Of a DNA stretch of 64,000 bases, positions 45,760 to 54,147 are shown in pieces. How positions within the stretch are numbered: the first letter of the stretch is position 1; each line of letters begins with the position of its first letter. The stretch covers positions 8,556,001 through 8,620,000 of the forward strand of contig NZ_CP109473.1 in NCBI RefSeq assembly GCF_036227405.1. Direction: 5' to 3'. The stretch is from Streptomyces sp. NBC_01460 (lineage in GTDB: Bacteria > Actinomycetota > Actinomycetes > Streptomycetales > Streptomycetaceae). Made by a program: the position numbers and the translations under genes. The notes below the pieces were generated by a model. It searched no databases. It was not told the DNA's origin and saw only the letters and a program-made list of their open reading frames with translations.

Positions 45760-46428
45760 CATTGGGTGGTGGTGTGGTTATGGTTTCTCTCGTAGCCAGA
45801 AGGACAGCAGGGCCGGGCAGAGACGAACTGCCCGGCAGCAGTACAGGTAGTTGCAGTTCGCAGGACGGTGCGGTGGTGGAGTTTCGAAGCCAGGTTTGTT
45901 GGGGCGACGGGACTGGCGACCGGGCCGGGCGGCCCGCAGTGATCAGGGGCCGCCATGAGCAGTAATGCAGTAGCAGTGATCAGGAAGTACCTCGGTGAAG
46001 GCGTCTGCTGCGGGCGCGCGCACCGGGAAGTTCGGCAGTGGGGTTCTGAGCCAGAGTGGATCGCAGGACGGGCGACGGGGCTGGCTGCCGGAGAGCGTGG
46101 CGCTGTCACAGGCCACCGAGTAGTACGCATCACAGTTCGCCGTACCAGCAGTAGCAGTAGTGATCCCAGAGGGATGAACGGAGGAACAGAGCGCCATCAG
46201 GATCGCCCGGACGCCACGCGAGTCCGGGTACCGCAGGACATCGATAGTGAGGTGGTCTCCGGTCAAGCAACCGCGATCCCCGCACCCCCGACCACAGCAT
46301 TCAGGTCGGGTTCGCGGAAACAGAAGGCCGGCGCAGGACCAGGGCCGGCAGATGGTGTAGCAGTTCCTTCGGGGCCCCGGTGCCATTGGCGCCGGGGCCC
46401 CTCCAGCGTGTTCCACAAGAGAGGTGCA
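45760..46428 (+). ncRNA. long structured leader upstream of the MerR-like gene (candidate)
   Basis: A 670-base stretch with no convincing gene but unusual composition: less GC-rich, rich in GCAGTA/CAGTGATC motifs (AGCAGTAATGCAGTAGCAG, CCAGCAGTAGCAGTAGTG). It has a 9-bp hairpin (GCCGGGCAG/CTGCCCGGC, 45812-45836) and two degenerate direct repeats of about 45 bases (near 45885 and 46036) ending in GGCGACGGG-CTGGC-CCGG. It closes with a strong hairpin just before the gene. I infer a regulatory 5' leader, possibly with attenuation; a multi-operator promoter region is the alternative. Confidence 0.4.
46371..46401 (+). terminator. hairpin 28 bases before the MerR-like gene
   Basis: 14-bp stem (GGGGCCCCGGTGCC with its complement, one G-U pair) closed by ATT. 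Placed inside the presumed leader, it could act as an attenuator, or end an upstream transcript. Confidence 0.65.
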
Positions 46429-46429
46429 A

Positions 46430-46768
46430 GTGACAGCAGAGGTCTCCTTCGGCCGTCTCGACGACGACGACTACCCCGCCTACACCATGGGCCGAGCCGC
46501 AGACATGCTCGGTACCACCCAGGCCTTCCTCCGCGCCATCGGCGAAGCCCGCCTCATCACACCCCTACGCTCCCCGGGCGGCCACCGCCGCTACTCCCGC
46601 TACCAGCTGCGCATCGCCGCCCGCGCCCGTGAACTCGCCGACGGCGGTACCCCGATCGAGGCGGCCTGTCGCATCGTCATCCTTGAGGACCAGCTCGAGG
46701 AAGCGCAGCGCATCAACGCCGAACACCGCCGCACTGGCGAACCGACTGGACCAACAGCCGCGGTCTGA
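46430..46768 (+). CDS. MerR-like HTH regulator
   Basis: Small DNA-binding protein of 112 residues. Residues 12-75 form a MerR-type winged helix (YTMGRAADMLGTTQAFLRAI, EARLITPLRSPGGHRRYSRY). A helical tail follows (CRIVILEDQLEEAQRINAEH). This compact form, lacking an effector domain, recurs in Streptomyces genomes, often near cold-shock or stress genes. The GTG at 46430 fits AGAGAGG with a 5-base spacer; the in-frame GTG two codons earlier overlaps that site. Confidence 0.9.
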   Translation: MTAEVSFGRLDDDDYPAYTMGRAADMLGTTQAFLRAIGEARLITPLRSPGGHRRYSRYQLRIAARARELADGGTPIEAACRIVILEDQLEEAQRINAEHRRTGEPTGPTAAV

Positions 46769-47223
46769 CAGGGCTGTAACCCCGTCTTGCTGCCCTCCGC
46801 ATTGATGGCCTCCTGCAGTTGCGCGCCCCAACCCGGCAGCGACCTGACACTTGTAAGCCCCGTCTGGCCCTGTCGGCTGGTAGCGGGGCGGCTGCCGGGG
46901 AGGCGAGGCGCGCACCAGCTGGGAGCCGCAGAATTCACGCCCGCGCTGGAAGCGGCCGCAGCTATTTTGCCCATCCGCTCGCACCCACGAAGGCGTCCTG
47001 TGCCGCGTGGGTAGGAGCTGTCGCACCACCCGACGGGGCCTGGGCCTGGCGTGCTACGGCTGCCGACCGGTCCCGGGCACCGGTCCACCGGCCGGTCTTC
47101 CGTCGGTGCGGGGCGGTACCCGGGGGCTGTCGTCTGCCTATGGGAGGCGCTGCCGATCACCGGGATGAGTGTCCTGTCCTGGCCCCTGGTCTGGAGCAGG
47201 CGCTGGGGTGGGATCCTGGAGGG
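46769..47223. other. gene-free region
   Basis: No supported gene. A minus-strand snippet (SLPGWGAQLQEAINAEGSKT near 46830) is coding-like, without start or family. The end holds GGAGGGG just before the STAS gene. Confidence 0.35.
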
Positions 47224-47583
47224 GTGCATTCCCCTTGTCCAGCCCCTGACGAACTGATGGTGATCAGTACCCGTTTCGACTTTCCCCGGGCGTTCGTGGT
47301 GGCCATGTGGGGGAGAACCGACCTGGAAACGAGCGAGCGGCTGGACGCCGTTTTCGACGAGGCCATCGCTTCAGAACTCCCGGTGATAGTGGATCTGGCA
47401 GGGCTGGCTTTCTGCGATGCGCGCCTGTTGGGGCACCTGCTTGCTGTCCGTCTCCGAAGGACACTGATACTGGTGGGTCCGTCGAGTGACCAGCTCCAGT
47501 GTCGCTTCGCCCTCACCGGCGCAGCGAGGGTCCTCGAGGTCCAGCCGGGCCTGACCGCGGCCCTGGCTCACCTCTCGCGCTGA
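47224..47583 (+). CDS. STAS-domain protein, anti-sigma factor antagonist-like
   Basis: Small cytoplasmic protein of up to 119 residues with a STAS fold: FVVAMWGRTDLETSERLDAV, LPVIVDLAGLAFCDARLLGH, VGPSSDQLQCRFALTGAARV. The segment DLAGLAFCDARLL corresponds to DLSGLxFxDSSGL, where the phosphorylated Ser is replaced (CDAR), so control by phosphorylation is doubtful. The GTG start is very close to GGAGG; ATG at 47257 is an alternative giving 108 residues. Confidence 0.75.
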   Translation: MHSPCPAPDELMVISTRFDFPRAFVVAMWGRTDLETSERLDAVFDEAIASELPVIVDLAGLAFCDARLLGHLLAVRLRRTLILVGPSSDQLQCRFALTGAARVLEVQPGLTAALAHLSR

Positions 47584-47689
47584 ATGCCTGGCGGGGCCGG
47601 CATGGGGCCCGACAACAATCCCGACAACATGACCGACACCTCCCGGGAGCGGACCCCTGTATAACGGCAGGTCAGGCCCTGGTTTCCCG

Positions 47690-47800
47690 TGGTGAGTGCT
47701 CAGACTTTCCCTCTTCTACCCGGCTGCCGGCTATGGGGTGGCGGTGTGGTGGCCGGTGTTGGGCGTGGTCTCGGGGAAACGAGGGCGCTGCGCTGGCTCC
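47690..47800 (+). repeat. dispersed repeat, copy A
   Basis: About 100 bases starting TTTCCCTCTTCTACCCGGCT closely match the block near 60040-60130 (copy B). Neither copy encodes a recognised protein. The region from 47584 to 48373 has otherwise only one doubtful ORF. Confidence 0.6.
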
Positions 47801-47896
47801 GAGGGGCTGTGTTGGCCCAGTGACCACCGCAGCCGGATCGGTGCAGCAGATCGGCGCCGTCGTCCTTGCCAAGTCGCTGCCCGGGCTATTACGGGC

Positions 47897-48241
47897 TCAC
47901 TTCTTTTCGGAGTGCGCGGGCGCGGCCGGGAACGCAGTGGTCGTCGAGGCAGACCGGTGCTGGTCCCAGTCCTGTGTGCCGCGGGGTTGGGAGAGGGCCG
48001 CCGGAGGCTTGGCGGCCGACTCCAGGTCTGCTGGGACTGTGTCCGGAACGGGGTGGGGCCAGGGGCCGGTGCGATGACGGGGCCGGGCGGGGAATCCGAG
48101 GCGGAAGTAGACAAGGGCGAGATCCGCGAGCGCGCGGCCGGCATCCGGACTGCCCTGGTCAAGGGCGTCTGACGCCTGCCGGGTAAGGTCGCGGGCGGTT
48201 GCCATGTCGGCTACGCCCGGTTCGGGCGGCTGGGTGTCCAT
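47897..48241 (-). CDS. doubtful small ORF
   Basis: Frame of 114 codons. The part MATARDLTRQASDALDQGSP, DAGRALADLALVYFRLG is helical with good codon use; the remainder is Pro/Thr-rich and poor. No ribosome site at either in-frame ATG. It may be a real small protein or a fragment; unknown family. Confidence 0.3.
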   Translation of the reverse strand: MDTQPPEPGVADMATARDLTRQASDALDQGSPDAGRALADLALVYFRLGFPARPRHRTGPWPHPVPDTVPADLESAAKPPAALSQPRGTQDWDQHRSASTTTAFPAAPAHSEKK

Positions 48242-48373
48242 ACGGACTCAACGAGCCGGGCCCCTCAGGTGCCGGTGCGGGACTGCCTCTCCCAAAAGTT
48301 CTCGGCAGCGTCCGTCCGCAGTCACCACGACATCGAGGGGAACCCGACCACGACCACCGCACCGCAGCCCTTA

Positions 48374-49327
48374 CGAGCTCGTGCACGGTTAGCGGTGACG
48401 TTGGCCCTGCCGGTTCGTTAGGCCGTTCGTGGTGGGGATGCAGGCGCGTGGGTTGATCATGTCGGTGCGTCGGGTCACGGGCCTTCCAGTGGCTGTGATT
48501 GCCGATCTGGTAGCGGAGTTGAGTCCGGTCTGGCATGAGGCACGGCGTTACCCACGACGTGCTGGCCTGCTGGTTCCAGGTGGACCGGTCGACCATCACC
48601 CGTGCGGTCGGCGAGATCCGGCCTCTACTGGCCGACCGCGGCTGTCGCATCGAGGGTGGTCTGCGACTTCGCACGCTTGCCGATGTGATCGCCCATCTCG
48701 GCGCCACCGGCCAGACCGCACTGATGGACGCCACCGAGGTCCGAGTCCGTCGCCCAAGCGCACATCGCGGCGGACTCAGCCGGTTCATCTCCGGCAAGAG
48801 CCGCATCAACGCCATGAAAGCCCTCGTCGTCACCGACCAGCGCGGACGACCACTGTTCTGCGGCGAGGTCCGGGCCGGATCCATCGCCGACATCACCCAA
48901 GCCCGTGACGCCGGCCTGGTCGACCTGCTCGCTGACACCATTGACCTGCAGATCCTTGCCGACGCCGGCTATCGAGGCCTCGCGGCGCAAACCTACGGCC
49001 AGGTCGTCACCCCGCCACGCAAACGCCGCGGCAAACACCTCGAACACCTGCAATGGCTGATGGCACACCACGAGGCCGCCCGCTTCGCCCACCCCTCAGC
49101 CAGAATCCCCGTCGAACACGGCATCGCCCACCTCAAGAACTGGAGGGCCCTCGCCCGGCATCACACCCGACGAGAGAACCTGCCCGACACCATCCGAGCC
49201 GTCGCCGGACTCCTGACCGACCAACAAGCCACCCCTCACGAAGGCACTCGCACTGCCCGCCACACCCGCATGATCAAAACGCCGACCGCAACCTCACACG
49301 CCCTCGCCCCAACCATGCACGAGGTCG
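48374..49327 (+). mobile_element. defective insertion sequence with DDE transposase
   Basis: Terminal inverted repeats of 17 bases, left CGAGCTCGTGCACGGTT and right (reverse complement) CGACCTCGTGCATGGTT, 15 of 17 matching. TTA precedes the left end and TTG follows the right end, consistent with a decayed TTA target duplication. The enclosed transposase gene has an internal deletion, so the copy is dead by itself. Confidence 0.72.
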
Positions 49328-49368
49328 TTGCCGAAGACACGCGGGCTCAGCCCGGTGAACGGGGCTAA
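48459..49368 (+). pseudogene. IS5-superfamily DDE transposase with internal deletion
   Basis: The N-terminus (MSVRRVTGLPVAVIADLVAE, LSPVWHEAR) is in one frame. The remainder, from RHGVTHDVLACWFQVDRSTI on, is in another, with GQTALMDATEVRV (catalytic Asp), DQILADAGYRGL-like LQILADAGYRGLA and PVEHGIAHLKNWRAL (catalytic Glu region). The join at the bases TGGCATGAGGCACGGCG removes the usual 30-40 residues, probably by recombination between short repeats. The reading frame continues through the right inverted repeat to 49368. Confidence 0.82.
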
Positions 49369-49412
49369 TCCAGGACGGCTCCGACGCCGTGATCACACCA
49401 GACATCGCAGGA

Positions 49413-49916
49413 TCATCCCACCTGGTGGGAGCGTTCCTGAGACGGTATGTGACGGGGTCGCAGCCAGGGTGCCCGCTCGGTACGATCGGGACCGCCATCA
49501 CCATCCACCACGAAGGACAGTACCTCTGCGAAGCTGGTGCCCAGCTGCCACAGGAAGCCCGGTCCCACGGCGATGACACGCCCGCTCGCCGCTACGTATG
49601 ACCTGTACTGGATTGACCACATACCCAGAGGGCTGTAATTCTCCCCGTAGCGGCGCCTCAGCCTCTGAGCCTCCGCAGACGCGTCGATGCAGGCGTCAAC
49701 GGGATCCAGGCGCAGCGACGCGGAAGAGGCGCGAGCCGGAGAACTCTTGATCGTCAGTTCGCCGAACTCTGCCCAAACCGCTATCGCCACGTCGTTGAAC
49801 TCGAATCCCACCGCCACGAGTCGTTGTGTCCAGGTCTCGGTGTCGATCCGTCGTCCTGCTCTCCACCCGGCAGCCCTGAGCGCTTCCAACACCGAGGGCC
49901 CGCAGCCCGTCAACAA
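49413..49916 (-). CDS. SUKH-3 family immunity protein
   Basis: Cytoplasmic protein of about 167 residues of the SUKH superfamily, whose members neutralise contact-dependent or secreted polymorphic toxins. The SUKH-3 pattern is clear: VLEALRAAGWRAGRRIDTET, VAIAVWAEFGELTI, LDPVDACIDAS, YSPLGMWSIQYRSYV, GRVIAVGPGFLWQLGTSFAE. A TTG at 49916 or GTG at 49892 would start just before the domain; upstream ATG 50036 adds 40 unlikely residues. The final 35 residues are degenerate. No toxin gene is beside it, so it is an orphan. A MITE lies just upstream. Confidence 0.75.
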   Translation of the reverse strand: MLTGCGPSVLEALRAAGWRAGRRIDTETWTQRLVAVGFEFNDVAIAVWAEFGELTIKSSPARASSASLRLDPVDACIDASAEAQRLRRRYGENYSPLGMWSIQYRSYVAASGRVIAVGPGFLWQLGTSFAEVLSFVVDGDGGPDRTERAPWLRPRHIPSQERSHQVG

Positions 49917-50053
49917 TCCACCGATGCGCTCTATGCGCCCACCCCGTCTACTCAGCGAACCTGCTTTCACGCAAGTCTTGCAGGTGCGGACCCGCACTTT
50001 GTAGGGCGGGGCGGCACGTGCCAGCAGGGAGATCACTTACGGGACAACCCTTA

Positions 50054-50159
50054 CGACCTCGTGCGCGATAAGAATCGCTGCAGGTCAGGGGCTTGTGGCG
50101 TTTTGGTGCCCGAGCCCTTGACCTGCAGCGATAATCAGCGCTTATCGTGCACGAGGTCG
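50054..50159. mobile_element. 106-bp MITE related to the defective IS
   Basis: A nearly complete palindrome flanked by TTA on both sides. Its ends begin CGACCTCGTGCGCGATAAG (left) and CGACCTCGTGCACGATAAG (right, reverse complement). Inner arms (ATCGCTGCAGGTCA on both) pair as well. The first eleven bases equal the right end of the IS 700 bases away, so it is a non-autonomous element mobilised by that transposase type. Confidence 0.85.
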
Positions 50160-50226
50160 TTAGACACGAGCGCAGTCGATCGCGTCGTCCGCGCGGCCGC
50201 CTTCCGCGTCGCGCATCCCTCAGCCA

Positions 50227-50616
50227 TCACGACAGCGTGCCCACCGCCATCAGCACCAGCATGACGACTGCCACCGCTGTCAGACAGAGCAGAACAATCC
50301 GCCTGCGCTGCACGTTCTCCGGCATGCGGTCGTTGAAGTCGGCCCGCTTCGGCTTGTTCGGGTCGTAGACCACCCCCGTCAGCACCGCCGGCTCCGTGGA
50401 CACCCCGCGGCGCCACACGGTGTGGTGCCCCCCGTCCTTTACGAGATACCCGTACTGCACGTCGATCTTGCCGTCCCTAGGAATTGTCCTGCTCACCTCG
50501 GAAGCCATGACCTGCACCCCGCGCTTGCGCAACGGAGCCTGCAACAGGAAGGGCAAGCCGAGGACCAAGAGGGCCAGGACGGCGACCACGAAAAAGAAGA
50601 ACGAAGCAGCGATCAT
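50227..50616 (-). CDS. small membrane protein, DUF3592-like
   Basis: Membrane protein of 129 residues with helices at about 3-24 (FFFFVVAVLALLVLGLPFLL) and 105-127 (IVLLCLTAVAVVMLVLMAVG). They flank an extracytoplasmic or cytoplasmic beta domain (VQYGYLVKDGGHHTVWRRGV, AVLTGVVYDPNKP), the plan of DUF3592. GGGGGGA precedes the ATG by 6 bases. The family's function is unknown. Confidence 0.75.
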   Translation of the reverse strand: MIAASFFFFVVAVLALLVLGLPFLLQAPLRKRGVQVMASEVSRTIPRDGKIDVQYGYLVKDGGHHTVWRRGVSTEPAVLTGVVYDPNKPKRADFNDRMPENVQRRRIVLLCLTAVAVVMLVLMAVGTLS

Positions 50617-50798
50617 CAGAGTCCCCCCCAGCGCACTGCACTCGTGCGCGACATCATCGGGACAGCGGGCACATCCGAACGCCCCCAGCCCCGTTCGAAC
50701 AAAACCTATCGCGAGTTGGATTCCGGCTACAACAATCGACCGAACTGGCGACTGTGCACCCCGCCACGACTCGTCGGACTGGCCCCAGATCCGCAGGT

Positions 50799-51092
50799 TC
50801 AGGTTTCGGGCTGCCCTCGGGTCAGCTTTCGCTCCGAGGGCAGCCCGCCTCTGAATGGAGCCTGCAGCCGGGCCTGCACAGCTGGCCCTGCTCCGGGGGG
50901 CGGCGCCTCGCACTTGTCCTGGGTGGTCTCGGCTGCGTACATCGCCCTGGCGTCGGTGACCGCCCGCGCCCAGGTCCGCTCGTTCACGCCGTGCGTACGG
51001 GCCAGCCGCCCGGCCAGGCCCCGCTGGTGCCCACCGGCCCGGCGCAGCTCGGCGAGCGTGACCTGGACGGCCTGAGCGCGCTCCGCGGACAC
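50799..51092 (-). CDS. small helical protein, copy A of a duplicated gene
   Basis: Protein of 97 residues with a GTG start 7-8 bases after GGGGGAGG. Residues 1-60 (VQVTLAELRRAGGHQRGLAG, RTHGVNERTWARAVTDARAM) form two or three helices suggestive of a small DNA-binding domain. The tail is disordered. A second, frameshifted copy lies at 51737-52036, beyond the lectin gene. Family not recognised. Confidence 0.6.
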   Translation of the reverse strand: MSAERAQAVQVTLAELRRAGGHQRGLAGRLARTHGVNERTWARAVTDARAMYAAETTQDKCEAPPPGAGPAVQARLQAPFRGGLPSERKLTRGQPET

Positions 51093-51317
51093 CGGGTGAC
51101 CTCCCCCAGGCTGTTCGTACCCGGGCCTGCTCCCACGCCCGAACATCTCCTAGCAGTACGGGGTTTCCGGTGCAGCCCAGACAAATGTGGCTGTGCTGGC
51201 CGAAAGATGATCACTCGTTTGTGGGAATTCGGCATGCAAGGACCGTTTCGTGACCAGAGTCCAGACGGCCGTCGAGGACGGCTGAGCAACCGGAAAATTC
51301 AGCGAGGGAAATCGACG

Positions 51318-51617
51318 ATGAGCTTCATCCAGACCGGCAAGATCAATCTGGGATCCGACAACGCGATCGAGACGAGCGGCGGGAACACCTCGACCTTCAC
51401 ACGGGTCACGTTCCCCTCCCCGTTCCCGTCGGGCTCCGAGGTCGTCGTCTTCCCGCTGACCCAGACCTTCAACGGCCCCGAGACGCCGGGCATCCGCATC
51501 CACGACGTCACCAACACCGGCTTCCTCATCCGCCTGAACGAGATATACGCCGGCACCACCAGGAGCGATGGCAAGCACACCACCGAAACCATCGGCTGGA
51601 TGGCCGCGACGGTCTGA
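51318..51617 (+). CDS. H-type lectin domain protein
   Basis: Protein of 99 residues made of one H-type lectin domain, a six-stranded sugar-binding fold first known from snail agglutinin and discoidin. The pattern is NTSTFTRVTFPSPFPSGSEV, TPGIRIHDVTNTGFLIRLNE and SDGKHTTETIGWMAATV; the ending ETIGWMA is diagnostic. No signal peptide. GAGGGA precedes the ATG. It sits between two copies of a small unrelated gene and is followed by a strong terminator. Confidence 0.85.
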   Translation: MSFIQTGKINLGSDNAIETSGGNTSTFTRVTFPSPFPSGSEVVVFPLTQTFNGPETPGIRIHDVTNTGFLIRLNEIYAGTTRSDGKHTTETIGWMAATV

Positions 51618-51691
51618 CCCACATGTCCCACCGGGCACCGGGCAACCCCGCTCTCCATCGAGGGGCACCCAACCGCCCGTCCGTCTGACGT

Positions 51692-51723
51692 GGGGCGGCA
51701 CCCCCATGCCGGGGTGCCGCCCC
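51692..51723 (+). terminator. terminator of the lectin gene
   Basis: Perfect 13-bp stem GGGGCGGCACCCC with its complement, loop CATGCC, 75 bases after the lectin stop. Confidence 0.82.
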
Positions 51724-51736
51724 CGCCACACCCGCG

Positions 51737-52036
51737 TCAGGCCCACCACCACCCCCGCTCGCCGCCCGTAAAGCAGCCATGGAGAACCAGCACCACGGCC
51801 CGAAACCGCAGCGCCCAGGTGATCTCATTCCGGCTGCGCCGCCGGCCGCTGCGCCTCGTCGTCCGCGCCGAGCGCGGTGGCGTACTTCGCCCGGGCGTCG
51901 GTGACAGCCCGTGGCCACATCCGGGTGCCGCCCCGTGCGTCCGGGCCAGCCGGGCGGCCAGGCCCCGCTCGTTGCCGCCGGCCCGGCGCAGCTCGCCGAG
52001 GGCGATCTCGACGGCCCGAGCGCGCTCCTGGGACAC
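51737..52036 (-). pseudogene. copy B of the duplicated small gene, frameshifted
   Basis: Starts with VEIALGELRRAGGNERGLAA, RLARTHG, matching copy A in protein and in about 180 bases of DNA. A one-base deletion after RTHG moves the rest (WPRAVTDARAKYATALGADD) to another frame. So copy A is intact and copy B is dead. Confidence 0.7.
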
Positions 52037-52280
52037 CGGACGCCCTCCCCGGGCTCTCCCCCCTGCCCCGCACCGTTCTTACGCCCGGAGACGCCCAGCC
52101 TGCCCGTCCCCACGCCCTTCCATGGACGCCACAGCCCTGCGTGTCCCCGTGACGAGTGATCTGGACCGCCCGACTCACTGACGAATGAATGCACAGCGCC
52201 ATGGGATCCATACCTAGAGTCATGATGGCTCGGTCTGATCTAACCCGGCGCACCCGCCGACTCCGATGAGGGGCATCTCC

Positions 52281-52871
52281 ATGGCAACCGCTCGTTTCGC
52301 TTTCCAGGCGCCGCCCGGCCGAGGTGAGGAGTTCATCTTCGAACTGACCAATGACGCCCTGATCGCCCACGTCCGCGAGGTCCTGAGCGGTGACGAGCGG
52401 AGCGAGACCCACGTCGGAGGAAGGATCGTGAAGAAGAAGGTGCCCTACAACCCGGCCTTCAGCTACCACCTCGACCCGGCCACCATCAGCTTCTTCGAGG
52501 TGAACAGCAACACGCGTGAGGACTGCGACGCCTCCCCGCACTACCTCGAGGACCACTTGGACGAGGCCGGCGGAGCGTTCCTCCCCGGCGGCTACTGGGG
52601 CTCGTGGGACTCAAAGCTGACTCGCGAGGTCAAAGCCTGCCCCAAGCGCGACAAAGCCCGGGTGCTGCACCAAGGGGAGCACCGGGTGCTGCGTCGCGCC
52701 CCAACACCCCAAATAAAAGGCCACCTGTGGAGCCGATGCTCGCGCAGGCCCGCGAAACCCTCCCACCCCTGGGCACCGGCCCTGGCGTGGTGGCGGTGCA
52801 GCCCAAGTCCGACGGCCTCCGGGCACTGCTCTACACCCCGCTCCGGGACGGTGACCCGGAGCGGGGTGTAG
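52281..52871 (+). CDS. BP74-like N-terminal domain protein running into ligase remnant
   Basis: Residues 1-118 match the domain named after calmodulin-binding protein BP-74 (FELTNDALIAHVREVLSGDE, VKKKVPYNPAFSYHLDPATI, FFEVN, YLEDHLDEAGGAFLPGGYWG). Its biological role in bacteria is unknown. After SKLTREVK the natural end is missing; the frame runs on through a small CGGGTGCTGC-type repeat and then antisense-like sequence of the DNA ligase remnant up to a stop at 52871. The real gene probably ended near residue 120. No signal peptide, though relatives often have one. Confidence 0.7.
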   Translation: MATARFAFQAPPGRGEEFIFELTNDALIAHVREVLSGDERSETHVGGRIVKKKVPYNPAFSYHLDPATISFFEVNSNTREDCDASPHYLEDHLDEAGGAFLPGGYWGSWDSKLTREVKACPKRDKARVLHQGEHRVLRRAPTPQIKGHLWSRCSRRPAKPSHPWAPALAWWRCSPSPTASGHCSTPRSGTVTRSGV

Positions 52872-53711
52872 ACGAGGCGCGGGACCTGGTCCAGGACCGC
52901 TTCCCCGACCTTGCCGCCGCCGCCCGCACCCTCCCGACGGTCTCGTCCTCGACGGCGAGCTCGCCGTCCTCGACCCCCACGGGCAGCTCAGCTTCACCGC
53001 ACCGCCCTGCAACGACGTGCGACCGCCTGCCACAACGACCGCGCCCTGGCAGCCGAGATGCCCGCCCACTTCATCGCCTTCGACGTCCTGCAGCACGACG
53101 GCCAGGAGCTCCTGGACGAACCGTTCGCGCGCCGCCGCGAGGTCCTGGAAGCGCTGTTCGCCGACCACCGGCTCGGGCCGCCCTGGACGCTGTGCCCGTC
53201 GACCACGGACCATCGGTCGCGGACGAGTGGCTGCATGACTGGACCGACGTACCCGGTGTCGAAGGCGTTGCAGCCAAGAGCCTGACGGGCCGCTACCGGC
53301 CCGGCGTACGGGGCTGAACCAAGGTCCGCCGCAGGAACACCACCGAAGCACTCATTGGCGCCGTCACCGGCACTCTGCACCGCCCTCAGGTCCTGCTCCT
53401 GGGCCGCTACGACACCACCGGCCGCCTACGACTGGTCGGCAAGACAACCCCGCTCAAGCCCGGCCCGGCCCGGACCTCGCCGACCACCTCACCGCGGCCG
53501 GCCCCGACCACCCCTGGACCGGCATCCGCTTCACCGCCTCCTGGAACAGCCGCACCCCCCTGGAACCGGTCCTCGTCGACCCGTCCTCGTCGCGGAGATC
53601 AGTGCCGACGTGTCACAGGACCACGGCGTGTGACGCCACCCGCTGCGCTACGAACGCCTACGCGTGGATACCGCCGAAGTCGACGTTCCGCCGTTCGGCG
53701 AGACGCAGTAG
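52722..53711 (+). pseudogene. ATP-dependent DNA ligase, near full length but frameshifted (copy 4)
   Basis: Starts VEPMLAQARETLPPLGTGPG with the adenylation motif QPKSDGLRA (K.DG.R kept), then QDRFPDLAAAARTLP. Frame changes follow: HFIAFDVLQHDGQELLDEPF, LFADHRLGPPWTLC, WLHDWTDVPGVEGVAAKSL, and QVLLLGRYDTTGRLRLVGKT to TAG at 53711. At least four indels and a 16-bp inverted duplication just after the active-site motif break it. Junction with the BP74-like gene at about 52720. Confidence 0.82.
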
Positions 53712-53944
53712 CCGCATAGCTGCCTGGCCGTACTTCCAGTCGAGGCTACGGCGAACTCGATTGCGCAATTTGCGCAATCGGCACCTCTGACCTGCGGTGG
53801 TGAGGTTCTGTGGTGAGTGCGTTGGGCCGTGGTGAGTGGACAGGACCCTTGGTGAGCAAGCTCTCGGGTTCGTGGTGGGTTTCCGGTCGGCGACCTACCA
53901 CGGCAGATCAGCGACGTCTACTGCCACTCACCACGAGGCGCTGG

Positions 53945-54045
53945 TGGGGTGCCAGTGGCAGCTGTTCGTCGACCATCGGCTCGGGCCGCCGTGGACGCTG
54001 TGTCTCTCGATCACCGACCCTACGACCGCGGCCGAGTTCTGGCAG
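53945..54045 (+). pseudogene. ATP-dependent DNA ligase fragment (copy 5)
   Basis: Reads LFVDHRLGPPWTLCLSITDP and TTAAEF, the same segment as LFADHRLGPPWTLCPSTTDH in copy 4, 780 bases earlier. The surrounding bases from 53712 to 54147 show no other gene. Confidence 0.65.
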
Positions 54046-54147
54046 CTCCTGGGTACCGCGTTGGCGGCCGATATCGGGCTGCGGGCGGGCCGCAGGCGCG
54101 GTGCTCATCACTCCGAGCGCCTGACGCGCTCTCAAGCTGAGAGGGCG

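Noticed and set aside
45943..46416. Overlapping ORFs on both strands in the leader region
   Set aside because: No ribosome sites, poor codon use and no family resemblance; repeated short motifs fit regulatory DNA or RNA better.
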